Positions 43,633 through 54,900 of a stretch of DNA of 64,000 bases are shown here, one piece after another. Source of the DNA: Prochlorococcus sp. AG-402-K21 (GTDB taxonomy: Bacteria; Cyanobacteriota; Cyanobacteriia; PCC-6307; Cyanobiaceae). Numbering within the stretch: the first letter of the stretch is position 1; each line of letters opens with the position of its first letter. Location of the stretch: NCBI GenBank assembly GCA_003216775.1, contig QCII01000001.1:124001-188000 (forward strand), in the 5' to 3' direction. Under the pieces are notes generated by a model. That model had not been told where the DNA came from. It saw only the letters and a program-made list of their open reading frames with translations, and ran no database searches. The position numbers and the translations under genes are program-made.

Positions 43633-46600
43633 ATGAGTTTAAATACTTTAGTTAATTATATTTCAAACTCAAATATTACTTCTGAATTAATAAAAAGAAT
43701 TTCAACAAATAACGAATTAAATATTGTTGGTTCAAGTAGATATGCAAAATCACTAATCATTGATAGCATCGCAAAAAAAGAAGATAAAAATATATTATTA
43801 ATTTGTCCTAATATAGAAATTGCCTATAAGTGGATTGGTTATTTTGAAAGTATAAATAATAAAGCAGTTTTATACTACCCACCAACAGAACATCTACCAT
43901 ACTCATCAATTAATAAATCAAAAGAAATTGAATTTACTCAGCTAACTGTTTTATCCAAATTAATAAAAAAAGAAAGGGAACAACATAATATTGTTATTTC
44001 AACAGAGAGATCACTACAACCTCATCTAATAAATAAAAAATTATTAATAGAAAACATATTAGAGTTACAAAAAGGTGTTCAAATTGAGATTCAAGAATTA
44101 GCAAATAAACTTACTTTGCTTGGTTATATAAGGGAAAATGTAACTTCTAAAGAAGGTTTTTGGAGTAGGAGAGGGGAAATAATAGATATTTATCCAGTTA
44201 ATAATGAGTTTCCTATAAGGTTAGAATTCTTTGATAATGTAATTGAGAAAATCAGAGAATATGATCCTCAGTCTCAAAAAACACTAGAAAGTATTGATGA
44301 TATTGAAATAATACAGGCTGGATTTGATTTACTAATAAAAAATAAGTTAAATAATTTATCTAAGAACAGTATTTTTAATTCAGAAGATATAAATAAAAAT
44401 AATCTTGATCGTTATTTAGGAATAATAGAAAAAAAGCCCTCAAATATAATAAATTTCATAAATAAGGAAACTATCCTTGTCATTGATGAATTAGAAGATT
44501 GTAAAAAATTTGCCAATAATTGGTATCTAGATTCAGAAAGTAATTTTGATAATTGTGAGTTTGAATTAAATGAAAACCTTAAAAATAATTATATTAATTT
44601 TAGGGCTAAGCCAAATATGCATTTGAAGTTTGATATAATATTAAATTCACTTAGTAATTTTAATTTAATAAAATTATATGAATTTGAATCTAAAGATAAT
44701 ATTGATAACAGGTTTTTATTAAACGATAAAAGATTAAATTCATACTCTAAAAATATAGGAAAATTATCAAACGATATAAATAAAAATATAAAAAATAAAG
44801 AAAAAGTATGGATATTATCAGCACAACCATTAAGAACTAAAACGTTACTTTTTGAGCACGAATGTAATTCAAACTTATTAAGTAATCCTAATAATATTGA
44901 TGAAGCATTTAAGTCAATTAATAATTCAACGCCTTTAATTATAAAAAATAAGAATAATTATGAAATCGAGGGTTTTTATCTTCCGATATGGAAAGTTGTC
45001 CTCATAACAGATAAAGAATTATTTTCACAACAATCTCTTTTTAATAATGTATTCATAAGAAGAAAAAAAAGAAGTGTTAATTCAAATATAAATGTTAATA
45101 AGATTAGTCCAGGTGATTTTATAGTTCATAAAAATCATGGAATAGGAAAATTTTTAAAAATAGAAAAAATTAATATAACTGGAGATTCAAGAGATTATTT
45201 AGTCATTCAGTATCAAGATGGGAAGATAAGTGTTGCGGCTGATCAACTCGGTAGTGTTAACCGATATAGATCAAGCGGAAAATTAAAACCAAAAATTAAT
45301 AAATTAGGAGGGACAGAATGGGAAAGAATAAAAGATAAAAATAAGAAACAAATTAAAAAAGTTGCTGTCGATATTTTAAAACTTTATGCGCAGAGAGAAA
45401 AACTAAAGGGACATACATACCCAGAAGATGGTCCTTGGCAAGATGAATTAGAGGAATCATTCCCTTATCAACCAACACCAGATCAAATTACCGCTGTAAA
45501 AGAAATAAAATCTGATATGGAAAGCGATAAGCCAATGGATAGGCTAGTTTGTGGAGATGTAGGTTTTGGTAAAACAGAAGTTGCAGTAAGGGCTATTTTC
45601 AAAGCTATTACATCAGGTAAGCAGGTAATATTACTAGCACCTACGACAATCCTTGCTCAGCAACATTGGAGAACAATTAATAATAGATTTTCACCTTACC
45701 CAATAAAAGTTTCATTACTAAATAGATTTAAAACCGTTAATGAGAGAAAGGAAATCTATGCAGGATTAAAAAATAACAAAATTGATTTAGTTGTAGCAAC
45801 TCACCAGATTTTAGGAAAAGAAATAGAAATAAAAAATTTAGGACTACTTGTTATCGATGAAGAACAACGATTTGGAGTAAGGCAAAAAGAGAAAATTAAA
45901 AAATTAAAAACCAATATAGACGTTTTAACACTTTCGGCAACTCCAATTCCAAGAACTCTTTATATGAGCTTATCTGGACTGAGGCAAATGAGCTTACTAA
46001 ATACTCCTCCTCCCTCAAGAAGATCAATAAAAACATATTTAGCTGAAATAGATATGGATGTAATAAGAACCGCGATCAATCAAGAAATTGATAGGGGAGG
46101 TCAAATATTTTATGTTCTTCCAAGAATTTCTGATATTGATCAAGCTGTAAACAAATTAAAAAATATGTTTCAAAGCTTAAAATTTATTGTAGCTCATGGA
46201 CAAATGAACGAAACAGAGCTTGAAAATGCAATGATTGCTTTTAATAACGGAGAAGTAGATCTGATGATATGCACAACAATAATTGAAAGTGGATTAGATA
46301 TCCCTAGAGTAAATACAATAATTATTGAGGATTCTCATAAATTTGGGCTATCACAACTTTATCAACTTAGAGGAAGAGTTGGCAGAAGCGGTGTACAGGC
46401 ACATGCTTGGTTATTTTATCCAAATGTAAATAAAATTAATGACGCTGCAAAACAAAGATTGAAAGCGATTAAAGACTTTTCGGAACTAGGAAGTGGATAT
46501 CAACTAGCAATGAAAGATATGGAAATAAGAGGTGTTGGAAGTTTATTAGGAGAAGAACAAAGTGGAAAGGTTAATGCTATTGGATATGATTTATACATAG

Positions 46601-47145
46601 AAATGCTCCATGAGGCTATTTCAGAAATCAGTGGGCAAGAAATACCAGAAGTTAGCGACACGCAAATTGATCTCCCAATAAATGCTTTTATACCTGCATC
46701 ATGGATATTAAACAGGGAAGAGAAGCTTGAGGCATACAAATCAGCTACTGAATGTTCTAATAATAATGAATTAACTGAATTGGTCACAGACTGGATTAAT
46801 AGATATGGAACGTTACCCAAACCTGTTGAGTCATTAATTATGTTGATGAGACTAAAATTACTTACCAGGAGATGTGGCTTTAACAGAATTAAACTAAAAA
46901 AACCCAACATTGTTATAGAAACCAAATTAAAAATATCAACTTTTAAAATACTTAAAAATTCATTACCTAGTAGTGTTCAAAATAAATTTAATTTTGAGGA
47001 AGGGGAACAATGGTCCTTTATAACTATAAGAGGTTTAGGAGTTACTGAAATTCAAAATCAAATTGATCAATTGATGTTTTGGTTTGGTTCATTTGTTGAA
47101 GAAATAAATAATTTTGATAAAGATCTTCTAGTTAAAAAAGAATAA
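43633..47145 (+). CDS. mfd: Transcription-repair coupling factor
   Basis: Mfd removes RNA polymerase stalled at DNA lesions and recruits UvrA. The 1170-residue protein has a UvrB-homology region (about 1-330), the RNA polymerase-interacting domain ([16 protein letters not shown] at about 492), a RecG-like helicase with Walker [12 protein letters not shown] at about 642, DEEQRF in motif II, and the C-terminal TRCF domain ([12 protein letters not shown]). With uvrC in this window it forms part of the excision repair system. Full length, no gaps. Confidence 0.97.
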   Translation: MSLNTLVNYISNSNITSELIKRISTNNELNIVGSSRYAKSLIIDSIAKKEDKNILLICPNIEIAYKWIGYFESINNKAVLYYPPTEHLPYSSINKSKEIEFTQLTVLSKLIKKEREQHNIVISTERSLQPHLINKKLLIENILELQKGVQIEIQELANKLTLLGYIRENVTSKEGFWSRRGEIIDIYPVNNEFPIRLEFFDNVIEKIREYDPQSQKTLESIDDIEIIQAGFDLLIKNKLNNLSKNSIFNSEDINKNNLDRYLGIIEKKPSNIINFINKETILVIDELEDCKKFANNWYLDSESNFDNCEFELNENLKNNYINFRAKPNMHLKFDIILNSLSNFNLIKLYEFESKDNIDNRFLLNDKRLNSYSKNIGKLSNDINKNIKNKEKVWILSAQPLRTKTLLFEHECNSNLLSNPNNIDEAFKSINNSTPLIIKNKNNYEIEGFYLPIWKVVLITDKELFSQQSLFNNVFIRRKKRSVNSNINVNKISPGDFIVHKNHGIGKFLKIEKINITGDSRDYLVIQYQDGKISVAADQLGSVNRYRSSGKLKPKINKLGGTEWERIKDKNKKQIKKVAVDILKLYAQREKLKGHTYPEDGPWQDELEESFPYQPTPDQITAVKEIKSDMESDKPMDRLVCGDVGFGKTEVAVRAIFKAITSGKQVILLAPTTILAQQHWRTINNRFSPYPIKVSLLNRFKTVNERKEIYAGLKNNKIDLVVATHQILGKEIEIKNLGLLVIDEEQRFGVRQKEKIKKLKTNIDVLTLSATPIPRTLYMSLSGLRQMSLLNTPPPSRRSIKTYLAEIDMDVIRTAINQEIDRGGQIFYVLPRISDIDQAVNKLKNMFQSLKFIVAHGQMNETELENAMIAFNNGEVDLMICTTIIESGLDIPRVNTIIIEDSHKFGLSQLYQLRGRVGRSGVQAHAWLFYPNVNKINDAAKQRLKAIKDFSELGSGYQLAMKDMEIRGVGSLLGEEQSGKVNAIGYDLYIEMLHEAISEISGQEIPEVSDTQIDLPINAFIPASWILNREEKLEAYKSATECSNNNELTELVTDWINRYGTLPKPVESLIMLMRLKLLTRRCGFNRIKLKKPNIVIETKLKISTFKILKNSLPSSVQNKFNFEEGEQWSFITIRGLGVTEIQNQIDQLMFWFGSFVEEINNFDKDLLVKKE

Positions 47146-47217
47146 ATTATTAAATAATTATTTAAAATCCGCGAAATAGTATAAATTCGGTTAGGTTGGT
47201 AAAAATTTTTTATTTAA

Positions 47218-47379
47218 ATGGGTGAATATATAGACATAGGGATTCACAATTCGATTTTTCCATTAACAATAATTTTATCTTCTCTAATACTTGGTATCTA
47301 TGCACTTTTTGGAGTTGAAACCGAAAATGATGATGATGATTCTGATTCTGGAAGCGGTGGCTTAATGCAACCAATCTGA
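47218..47379 (+). CDS. Small membrane protein with an acidic tail, unknown
   Basis: A 53-codon frame from an ATG at 47218 to a TGA at 47377-47379. The product MGEYIDIGIHNSIFPLTIIL continues as a single membrane helix (SSLILGIYALFGV) and ends with a strongly acidic, Ser/Gly-rich tail (ETENDDDDSDSGSGG). It resembles one-helix photosynthetic peptides in size but matches none that I know. It lies 72 bp after mfd on the same strand and converges on a two-helix protein gene. Confidence 0.55.
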   Translation: MGEYIDIGIHNSIFPLTIILSSLILGIYALFGVETENDDDDSDSGSGGLMQPI

Positions 47380-47381
47380 AG

Positions 47382-47750
47382 CTATTTATAGTTTACTTGT
47401 TTGGACCTTCTCTTATAAACCCTAATCAATCTAAAGAAACAACCAGTTAATAAAGCCAAAACAGTAATAGAAGATATAAAAATAAAAACAACCAATAATA
47501 TTTCGTATAGATGCGATGATAGTTCAATTATTGATTTAAAAGATTTATTAAACGCAGAGGGTAAATTTTGTATCAGCAAATTTTTATTAGGAATTAAATA
47601 ATTTATATAAAATAATAAAAGACTAAAAACAGACAAAAAGAAAGACTCAGTTAGGAGTCTTCTTGTGGATTTTCTTCTTAAACTTAATTTTTTTTTAAAA
47701 ATATATTTATCAGATTTCAAATTCAAATTTGGGATGTTTAAATCTGCCAT
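47382..47750 (-). CDS. Two-helix membrane protein, unknown
   Basis: The 122-residue protein has a basic N-terminus (KKKLSLRRKSTRRLL) and two membrane helices (FFLSVFSLLLFYINYLI and YEILLVVFIFISSITVLALL) with a basic C-terminus. The family is not recognised. It is the last gene of a leftward cluster with DUF4335, DUF3038, DUF2949 and a UbiH-type gene. Confidence 0.65.
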   Translation of the reverse strand: MADLNIPNLNLKSDKYIFKKKLSLRRKSTRRLLTESFFLSVFSLLLFYINYLIPNKNLLIQNLPSAFNKSFKSIIELSSHLYEILLVVFIFISSITVLALLTGCFFRLIRVYKRRSKQVNYK

Positions 47751-47839
47751 ACTTCAATGCTCTATGAATAAATTAATAATCAATCTAAAAAGAAATTACC
47801 CTATAATATCGTGTTTGTATTTGCGATGCTAATTTGACT

Positions 47840-48427
47840 TTATTTTGCATTTATTAGTTCTTTTTCTTCCTTATCTTCAACAGGATTATAAAAATATATA
47901 AAAGTAGAGGAGAAGAGAACTAAAGAACAAATTGCTATAAAAGGCGGCATAAGCAAATTGAATATTTTAATTTTGTTTTTTAACCTAAATCTTACCTTTT
48001 CAGGAAAATTATAAGATAAAACATTTTTTTTAAATCTAACTTTTGATGATTCATTTAATTGATCAAAACAATTTATAGTGTCTGATAACAATGAATTACC
48101 AATCTTTAAAATCAATGGTTTTACATCTGGTTTAGAACTCTTGAGAACAATATTATGCATGTTTAAATTTTCAGCTTTTATATCAATTAATTTAGATTCA
48201 TATACTGGGATTTCGGTATTTATTAAAAGATTTGAATAGATATAAAAAGCATCCATAATAGGCTCTAAATGTTCAATTTTCCCTTCAATAAGTGGTTTAT
48301 TAATTATAGTTAATTTCCATTGTGAAATTATTGAAATTTGATCTTTATTTTCATTATTTGAATAGTCTGGTAATCCAATTATTTCGAGACTCACCGAAGA
48401 TTGATGAAAAGATAATTTATTTTGCAT
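47840..48427 (-). CDS. DUF4335 family protein
   Basis: The 195-residue protein fits DUF4335, a family found in cyanobacteria: an N-terminal beta-rich part (LSFHQSSVSLEIIGLPDYS, ISIISQWKLTIINKPLIEGK), a middle segment with an LTTLQLFDLVEALDQ-like counterpart (LLSDTINCFDQLNE), and a single membrane helix near the C-terminus (LMPPFIAICSLVLFSSTFIYFY). The function is unknown. It is adjacent to DUF3038, and the two are usually neighbours in cyanobacteria (from memory). Confidence 0.75.
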   Translation of the reverse strand: MQNKLSFHQSSVSLEIIGLPDYSNNENKDQISIISQWKLTIINKPLIEGKIEHLEPIMDAFYIYSNLLINTEIPVYESKLIDIKAENLNMHNIVLKSSKPDVKPLILKIGNSLLSDTINCFDQLNESSKVRFKKNVLSYNFPEKVRFRLKNKIKIFNLLMPPFIAICSLVLFSSTFIYFYNPVEDKEEKELINAK

Positions 48428-48431
48428 CCTA

Positions 48432-48812
48432 TTAAAAATCGTATAAAAAATGCTTCAGCCTTTGATAACCCTGACTAGAAATACAAAGAGATAAAGTAAC
48501 TAAAGACATTATAATAATTTCATCATTATCAGTTTGATTTAAAAGCTTTTTCACTCTAATACTATTCAAGTTAAATCTCTCTTTAATCAACTCGATAAAT
48601 CTCTTATTAAAATCATTCCAAATAATTGAATTCTTCTCAACATCTTCTTTAGATTGAAGTATCTCTCTCATATAAGGATATAAATATTTAGACATTTCAA
48701 CTGTTATTTTAATTAAGGCATCAAATTCATCTAGTTTAATATTGTTATTCACATAAGACTTTCTCAATGGATTATTGTTTCTTAATTTCCAAATAGTAAC
48801 TTTATTTGGCAA
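48432..48812 (-). CDS. DUF3038 family protein, start uncertain or broken
   Basis: The 126-residue frame from a TTG at 48812 encodes LPNKVTIWKLRNNNPLRK and SLCISSQGYQRLKHFL, typical of DUF3038. The frame stays open upstream to 48971 and reads as convincing family sequence (RQSIEKLDFLLLILETIDLN), but that part has no ATG, GTG or TTG. An in-frame TAA at 48972-48974 is preceded, two codons earlier, by a GTG (48978-48980). So the natural start may have been lost to a stop at codon 3, a rare start such as ATT may be used, or a sequencing error is present. The function of the family is unknown. Confidence 0.7.
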   Translation of the reverse strand: MPNKVTIWKLRNNNPLRKSYVNNNIKLDEFDALIKITVEMSKYLYPYMREILQSKEDVEKNSIIWNDFNKRFIELIKERFNLNSIRVKKLLNQTDNDEIIIMSLVTLSLCISSQGYQRLKHFLYDF

Positions 48813-48990
48813 AACATCATTTAAATCAAGTTTATTTGATAAAGCGTAAAGGGATTGTATACCATTTAAATCAATAGTCTCTAAGATTAATAATAAAAAA
48901 TCAAGTTTCTCTATAGATTGCCTTGATACCTGATTTTCTCTAGTTAAAACTCTAATTGTTCTTAAAAAATATTAATTCACTATAACAGAA

Positions 48991-49191
48991 TTATAATTCC
49001 ATTTTTTGAAATAAAAATGAATATAACTTATCAAGTTCTTCTATAGTTAGCATTCCATAACTCCATAATAAAATTGGTAATGGAGTGTTCTTTTCTATAG
49101 ATAGTTTTAGACCAAGCTCAATAGAGGACTCCTCTAAACCTATTTCATTCAATAAATAAATTATCATCTCTTTGTATAAATAATTATTCAT
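48991..49191 (-). CDS. DUF2949 family protein
   Basis: The 66-residue protein matches DUF2949, with the core ELGLKLSIEKNTPLPILLWS followed by YGMLTIEELDKLYSFL. It is soluble and helical. The function is unknown. It overlaps the UbiH-type gene start by 4 bp on the same strand and is followed by the DUF3038 frame. Confidence 0.75.
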   Translation of the reverse strand: MNNYLYKEMIIYLLNEIGLEESSIELGLKLSIEKNTPLPILLWSYGMLTIEELDKLYSFLFQKMEL

Positions 49192-50351
49192 GAATTTAAT
49201 TTGATTCTTGAGTAAATAAGAGATTTGGTCATTTGATTTAGGACTAATTTTCTTATAAAAAGAAAATTATTTAAAAGTAAAAATGAAAATTTTCTTATTG
49301 GAAATAAAAAAAGATTTTTATTTGCAAAAATTGATATCAATGAATCAGTTATGATAATAGTAAAAATAATATCTAAAATCCTGCTAGAAAAATACTTAAA
49401 TTTAAATAAGATCAAATGCATTCTAGTAATAGACATTTTTTCATTAAAAAGATCAAAAATTGTATTTACATCTCTCCAACAAATATTTAAGCCTTGACCA
49501 CCAACAGGATGAAATGTATGGAATGAATCACCAACAAAAATCAATTTTTTAAAATTTAAGACTGGTAAATTCAAGGATAATGAAACGGGAAATATATTAA
49601 ATTCGCCAATTATTTGATCTAACTTAAATTCATCAGGCAAGATAGTTGATAAATTATCCATCAAAAAATTCTTATCAGAATTTAACCTTTCAATAGACTT
49701 TAATGTACTGGAAGTCCAAATTACTTGATATAAATTATTTTCTAAAGGTAATAATGCAAGTGGGCCTTCTTTTCTAAAAATTTCATAAGCACATTTTTCA
49801 CAATTACCTCTAAGAGAAACCTTAAAAGTTAAGCAGGACTGATTATATGATTTTTTTATATCTACAAAATTTAAGAATTTTTTATCAAGTGAGTTTGCTC
49901 CGGTAGAAAAGAATTGATAATCAAACAATATTTTTTTAAGTATCAATTTTTGTGGCGTCATAAAAAAAATATTTTCAGAATTATCAATCTCTTGAAAAAA
50001 TACCTTCATAAGATCTGAATGTTTAACTACCCATCCAATATTTCCAGCAGAACTTATATCATCATCTAAATCGGAAATTGATAAGTGGGTAATGGCAGAA
50101 GTTACGCTATCTGATATTGAAAGGGTATCAAAGCCAAATAAGTAGGGTTCTAATTTGTCCCAAAGTCTGAATTTATATAAGATTTTTCTTGTTGAGTGAG
50201 TAATTGCATAAGTTTTATCTTTATCAATTAATCTATCTTTAGTTAATAAATCAGTTAAAAAAATATTGCAATCAAATTTTGAAAGTGCAATTGAAAGTAA
50301 TAACCCTGTTGGACCCGAACCAACGATTTTAAAATTGAATTTATTTTTCAT
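49188..50351 (-). CDS. FAD-dependent hydroxylase, UbiH/Coq6 type
   Basis: The 387-residue protein is a class A flavin monooxygenase. It has the FAD-binding GxGxxG motif (KIVGSGPTGLLLSIALS, residues 8-24) and the second FAD motif GDSFHTFHPVGGQGLNICWRD at about 278-298. The family hydroxylates aromatic rings of quinones. In cyanobacteria, which make plastoquinone, the target ring step is not settled. The carboxy-terminal 60 residues are hydrophobic, consistent with membrane association. The end overlaps the DUF2949 start by 4 bp. Confidence 0.82.
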   Translation of the reverse strand: MKNKFNFKIVGSGPTGLLLSIALSKFDCNIFLTDLLTKDRLIDKDKTYAITHSTRKILYKFRLWDKLEPYLFGFDTLSISDSVTSAITHLSISDLDDDISSAGNIGWVVKHSDLMKVFFQEIDNSENIFFMTPQKLILKKILFDYQFFSTGANSLDKKFLNFVDIKKSYNQSCLTFKVSLRGNCEKCAYEIFRKEGPLALLPLENNLYQVIWTSSTLKSIERLNSDKNFLMDNLSTILPDEFKLDQIIGEFNIFPVSLSLNLPVLNFKKLIFVGDSFHTFHPVGGQGLNICWRDVNTIFDLFNEKMSITRMHLILFKFKYFSSRILDIIFTIIITDSLISIFANKNLFLFPIRKFSFLLLNNFLFIRKLVLNQMTKSLIYSRIKLNS

Positions 50352-50370
50352 CAGATAATATAGATCTCAT

Positions 50371-51012
50371 CTATCTATTCAGATAAATATAGCAAATTTC
50401 TTCAAAAGCTGGTCTTAATAAATAGGGGTACTCACCAACCCATAAGTTAATTTCTGGCAACCAAGCATCGGTCAAATAAAAATCTCTGTCAAAACTAGGG
50501 TTATTAGATGTTAATAAACATCTAATATTCGAACCCATTCGAATTTGACTGTGCTTATTTTCCATAGGAAAACTTAACTTTTCTAAATAACCATCTTCAT
50601 CCTCTAATTCAAGTACTAACCAAGTCCTTTTATTTTCAATAACTTCTAATTGACCTTGCCTGTTAGATTGTTCCCTAGAACTCTCAATCTTTTCTGTTTT
50701 ATAGATATCTGATACGTAGCCATCAAATATAGAAAAAAATTTATACTTTCTAAATTGCATATTTTTTCTACTTGATTCAAGAATTGGGCCCCAGATGATA
50801 TACAAAAAGAAAGCTACACATAGCAATAACCAGAAATTATTTGTTTGATCTCCAGTTGAACTAATAATTAATGAGATAAATCCTCCAATTGAGGAAACTA
50901 TTACTCTTTGAAGAATTTTTCTTGGATTACCCAAAGTGTACTTAAATTGACTTCCTGTGCCTACTGCAGGAATAAGTTTTGAAATTTGATTAGGATTAAT
51001 TTGAATTATCAT
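50371..51012 (-). CDS. Conserved cyanobacterial membrane protein, unknown
   Basis: The 213-residue protein has an N-terminal soluble part, two membrane helices (VIVSSIGGFISLIISSTG and FWLLLCVAFFLYIIWGPIL), and a C-terminal soluble domain with RMGSNIRCLLTSNNPSFDRD and a final WVGEYPYLLRPAFEEI. I know it as a conserved cyanobacterial type without a reliable function. It ends one base before dapB on the same strand and is likely co-transcribed with it. Confidence 0.7.
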   Translation of the reverse strand: MIIQINPNQISKLIPAVGTGSQFKYTLGNPRKILQRVIVSSIGGFISLIISSTGDQTNNFWLLLCVAFFLYIIWGPILESSRKNMQFRKYKFFSIFDGYVSDIYKTEKIESSREQSNRQGQLEVIENKRTWLVLELEDEDGYLEKLSFPMENKHSQIRMGSNIRCLLTSNNPSFDRDFYLTDAWLPEINLWVGEYPYLLRPAFEEICYIYLNR

Positions 51013-51013
51013 T

Positions 51014-51862
51014 TTAAAAAATCAATTTTTCAAGTCCGTAAACTAAAGATTCATAATTACCTATTTTTTTAATAGCCTGTAAAACACCTGGCATATATGC
51101 CTTTCTATCAATAGTGTCATGCTTAATTGTATAAGTTTCACCTGGAGATCCCATAATTACTAACTGATGGGCTAATAATCCTGGTAATCGTACAGAATGT
51201 ATATTAATTCCTGAATCTCTGACGCCTCCACGCACACCTTTCAATGACTCAGACTCTTTTACTAAATACTGATTAAATTTCTTTGGATATTCTTCAATCA
51301 TTTCTGCAGTTTTTATACACGTTCCACTAGGAGAATCAGCTTTTTGATTATGATGCATTTCTATTAATTCAATATTTTCATAGAATCTTGCAGCTACTGA
51401 AGCTGCCTGCTGAAGAAGAACCATGCCTACTGAAAAATTAGGAATTATTGCACAACCAACAGATGCCTTCTGAGAAAAGTCAGACAAGTCTTTTATTTGA
51501 GAAGGAGAAAGTCCTGTTGTTCCGACTACTGGTGAAATACCATATGCGATAGCTGATCTGGTGTTTTCGTAAACAGAATCAGGATGAGTAAAATCAACAA
51601 GGACAGGTTTGATTTTTTCATTTCTATAATTTTGACTAACAGAACATAAAGTTCCTTCAAAATCATTTGAAACAAAAACATCAGAATTTTTTACCTTCAA
51701 TAATTCAGAAATATTTGAGCCATTGTTCTTTTCGTTTATATCAATTGCAGCAACAAGTTCACAATCTGTAGAATTTAATACAGTATTCACAACTTCGCTA
51801 CCCATTCTACCTAAAGCCCCAGATACTAGTACTGGTGTAGTTTTTTGAGAATTTTTAATCAT
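51014..51862 (-). CDS. dapB: 4-hydroxy-tetrahydrodipicolinate reductase
   Basis: DapB reduces the product of DapA in the lysine/diaminopimelate pathway. The 282-residue protein has the N-terminal Rossmann motif [21 protein letters not shown], the catalytic region [15 protein letters not shown] (here [16 protein letters not shown]) and C-terminal FTHPDS-type segment [11 protein letters not shown] earlier. The 1-bp spacing to the downstream membrane-protein gene suggests one operon. It diverges from chlH across about 100 bp. Confidence 0.95.
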   Translation of the reverse strand: MIKNSQKTTPVLVSGALGRMGSEVVNTVLNSTDCELVAAIDINEKNNGSNISELLKVKNSDVFVSNDFEGTLCSVSQNYRNEKIKPVLVDFTHPDSVYENTRSAIAYGISPVVGTTGLSPSQIKDLSDFSQKASVGCAIIPNFSVGMVLLQQAASVAARFYENIELIEMHHNQKADSPSGTCIKTAEMIEEYPKKFNQYLVKESESLKGVRGGVRDSGINIHSVRLPGLLAHQLVIMGSPGETYTIKHDTIDRKAYMPGVLQAIKKIGNYESLVYGLEKLIF

Positions 51863-51964
51863 TTTTGTGAAAAAATTTTTTTTAAAGGTTGTTACACGCT
51901 ATTTATATTGCACACAATAACGTCTTTTCATTCGTAGTCTGGTAGAAATACTTAAAGAAAATCA

Positions 51965-54900
51965 ATGTTTACGCAGGTCCGCTCAGCAAACCGCAGAGTA
52001 TCTCCTGTTGAGGATAACAAACACAAAGTTGTAATAAAAGCAGTTTATGTTGTCCTTGAGCCACAATACCAAAATTCCTTAACGGAAGCTGCAAAGTCAA
52101 TAAATGAGATGAATGGTCCAATAGGTATAGACCTTAGCGGCTATCTTATCGAAGAACTAAGAAATGAAAGTAATTTTGAAGATTTTAAAGAAGATATAGC
52201 TAATGCAGACATATTTGTTGCTTCCCTGATTTTTATCGAAGATCTGGCTCAAAAATTAGTTGATGCAGTTTCTCCATACAAAGACAAACTTAAAGCATCA
52301 ATTATCTTCCCCTCTATGCCAGAGGTCATGAGATTAAATAAGTTAGGTTCATTTAGTATGGCCCAGCTAGGTCAATCTAAAAGTATTATTGGAGATTTAA
52401 TAAAAAAGAAAAAAGAATCTGATGGAGCAAGTTTCCAAGATTCAATGTTGAAATTATTAAATACATTACCGTCAATACTTAAATATCTACCAGTAGAAAA
52501 GGCTCAAGATGCTAGAACATTTATTCTAAGTTTTCAGTATTGGTTAGGTGGTACTACTGAGAATTTAAAGAACTTCTTGTTAATGATTTCTGAAAAATAC
52601 GCAGTTTCAGAGAATATAAAAGATCAAATAGAAGAATTTAAAATTCAAGACCCTGAAACATTCCCAGATTTAGGAATTTGGCATCCTCTTGCTCCCTGTA
52701 TGTTTGAGAGTCTCAAAGAATACCAAAATTGGGAAAAAAATAGAAAAGATATAAATCCTAAAGACGACAAAACTCCAACAATAGGATTAGTGCTTCAAAG
52801 GAGTCATATAGTTACCGGAGATGATGCTCATTATGTTGCTGTTATCCAAGAATTGGAATATAGAGGAGCCAGAGTACTTCCTGTTTTCTGTGGAGGCTTG
52901 GATTTTTCTAAGCCAGTCAATGAATTCTATTTCGATTCAATTAATAAAGATATTCCAATTGTAGACGGAGTTGTATCTTTAACAGGATTTGCATTAGTTG
53001 GAGGTCCGGCAAGACAAGATCATCCTAAGGCTATTGAGGCTCTCAAAAGGCTAAATAGACCTTATATGGTTGCGCTTCCATTAGTTTTCCAGACCACTCA
53101 AGAATGGGAGGATAGCGACTTAGGATTACACCCAGTTCAGGTAGCTCTTCAAATCGCAATTCCAGAGCTGGATGGAGCAATTGAACCTATTATCCTCTCG
53201 GGGCGAGACGATGCTACAGGTAAGGCACATACACTTCAAGATCGAGTAGATGTGATTGCTGAAAGAGCCATAAAATGGTCAACTTTAAGGGTTAAGCAAA
53301 GAAAGGAGAAAAAATTAGCTATTACAGTATTTAGTTTTCCACCAGACAAAGGTAATGTTGGTACAGCAGCATACTTGAACGTTTTCGGTTCGATTTACAG
53401 AGTACTTCTTGAAATGAAATCGAAAGGATATCAAATAGATGATCTTCCAAGTAATTCAAAAGAATTAATGGAAAAAGTCATTAATAACCCAGAAGCAATG
53501 GATGGTTCTCCAGAATTAAATATTGCTCATAAGATGTCAGTAAAAGAATACGAAGAGTTCACACCATACTCACAAAGACTTGAAGAGAATTGGGGGAAGC
53601 CGCCTGGGAACCTAAATAGTGATGGACAAAATCTTCTTATCTATGGAAAACATTTTGGAAATGTTTTTATAGGAGTTCAACCTACATTCGGTTATGAAGG
53701 TGATCCTATGAGACTACTTTATTCAAGAAGTGCTAGTCCTCACCATGGTTTTGCGGCTTATTACACCTATGTAGAAAAAATATGGGGTGCTGATGCTGTA
53801 CTTCACTTTGGAACTCACGGTTCTCTTGAATTTATGCCCGGTAAACAAATGGGTATGAGTGAAACATGCTATCCAGATTCTCTCATTGGATCATTGCCTA
53901 ATTTGTATTACTATGCTGCCAATAATCCATCTGAAGCAACAATTGCAAAGAGAAGAGGATACGCATCAACTATTAGCTATCTGACTCCTCCAGCAGAAAA
54001 TGCTGGACTTTACAAGGGGCTTAAAGAACTCAGCGAACTTGTTGGTTCTTATCAACAACTAAGAGAAAATAGTAGGGGTATTCAGATTGTTAATGCAATA
54101 GTTGAGACTTCTAAACAATGTAACCTCGATAAAGATGTTGAGCTCCCATCAAAAGACGTAGAAGAACTTTCCCTAGATGAAAGAGATCTTTTTGTTGGTA
54201 ACATCTATAAACAGTTGATGGAAATAGAGAGTAGATTATTACCATGTGGTCTTCATACAATTGGAGAAGCTCCAACAGCAGAAGAGGCTGTAGCAACACT
54301 TGTAAATATTGCATCTTTAGAAAGAGAACAAGAGGGCTTAAGATCTCTCCCTGGACTACTAGCAGAATCCATAGGTCTAACTATAGATCAAATTTATGAT
54401 GGTAATAATAAAGGAGAACTCAAATTTGTAGAGTTAAACGAAAAAATCATAAAAACGGCAAGAGAATCTATTTTTGCGATGGTTAACTCTTTAAAAATTG
54501 TTGATGGCAGAGTTTATTTAGAAAAATCTATTATTTCCAAACTTTTTGACTTTCTTAAAGTATTCGGTCTAAATTTACCAACTCCATGGCTAAGAGTTTG
54601 CAGACTAAATGGATTTAACGAAATAAACCAGACAGACTTAAATAAATTATTTGATTATTTACTTTTCTGTCTAGAACAAGTCTGTGCAGACAAAGAAATG
54701 GATAGCCTTATTAAAGCATTAGATGGTAATTATGTTTTGCCTGGACCAGGAGGAGATCCTATAAGAAATCCAGGTGTTTTACCTAGTGGTAAAAACATCC
54801 ATGCACTTGATCCTCAATCAATCCCAACTACAGCAGCAGTTGCTGCAGCAAAGGCTGTTGTAGAAAAATTAATTGAAAGACAAAAGGAAGAGCAAGGCAC

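Noticed and set aside
46500-46925. A 141-codon minus-strand frame inside mfd
   Set aside because: It is opposite the conserved helicase and TRCF region of Mfd and has no domain of its own.
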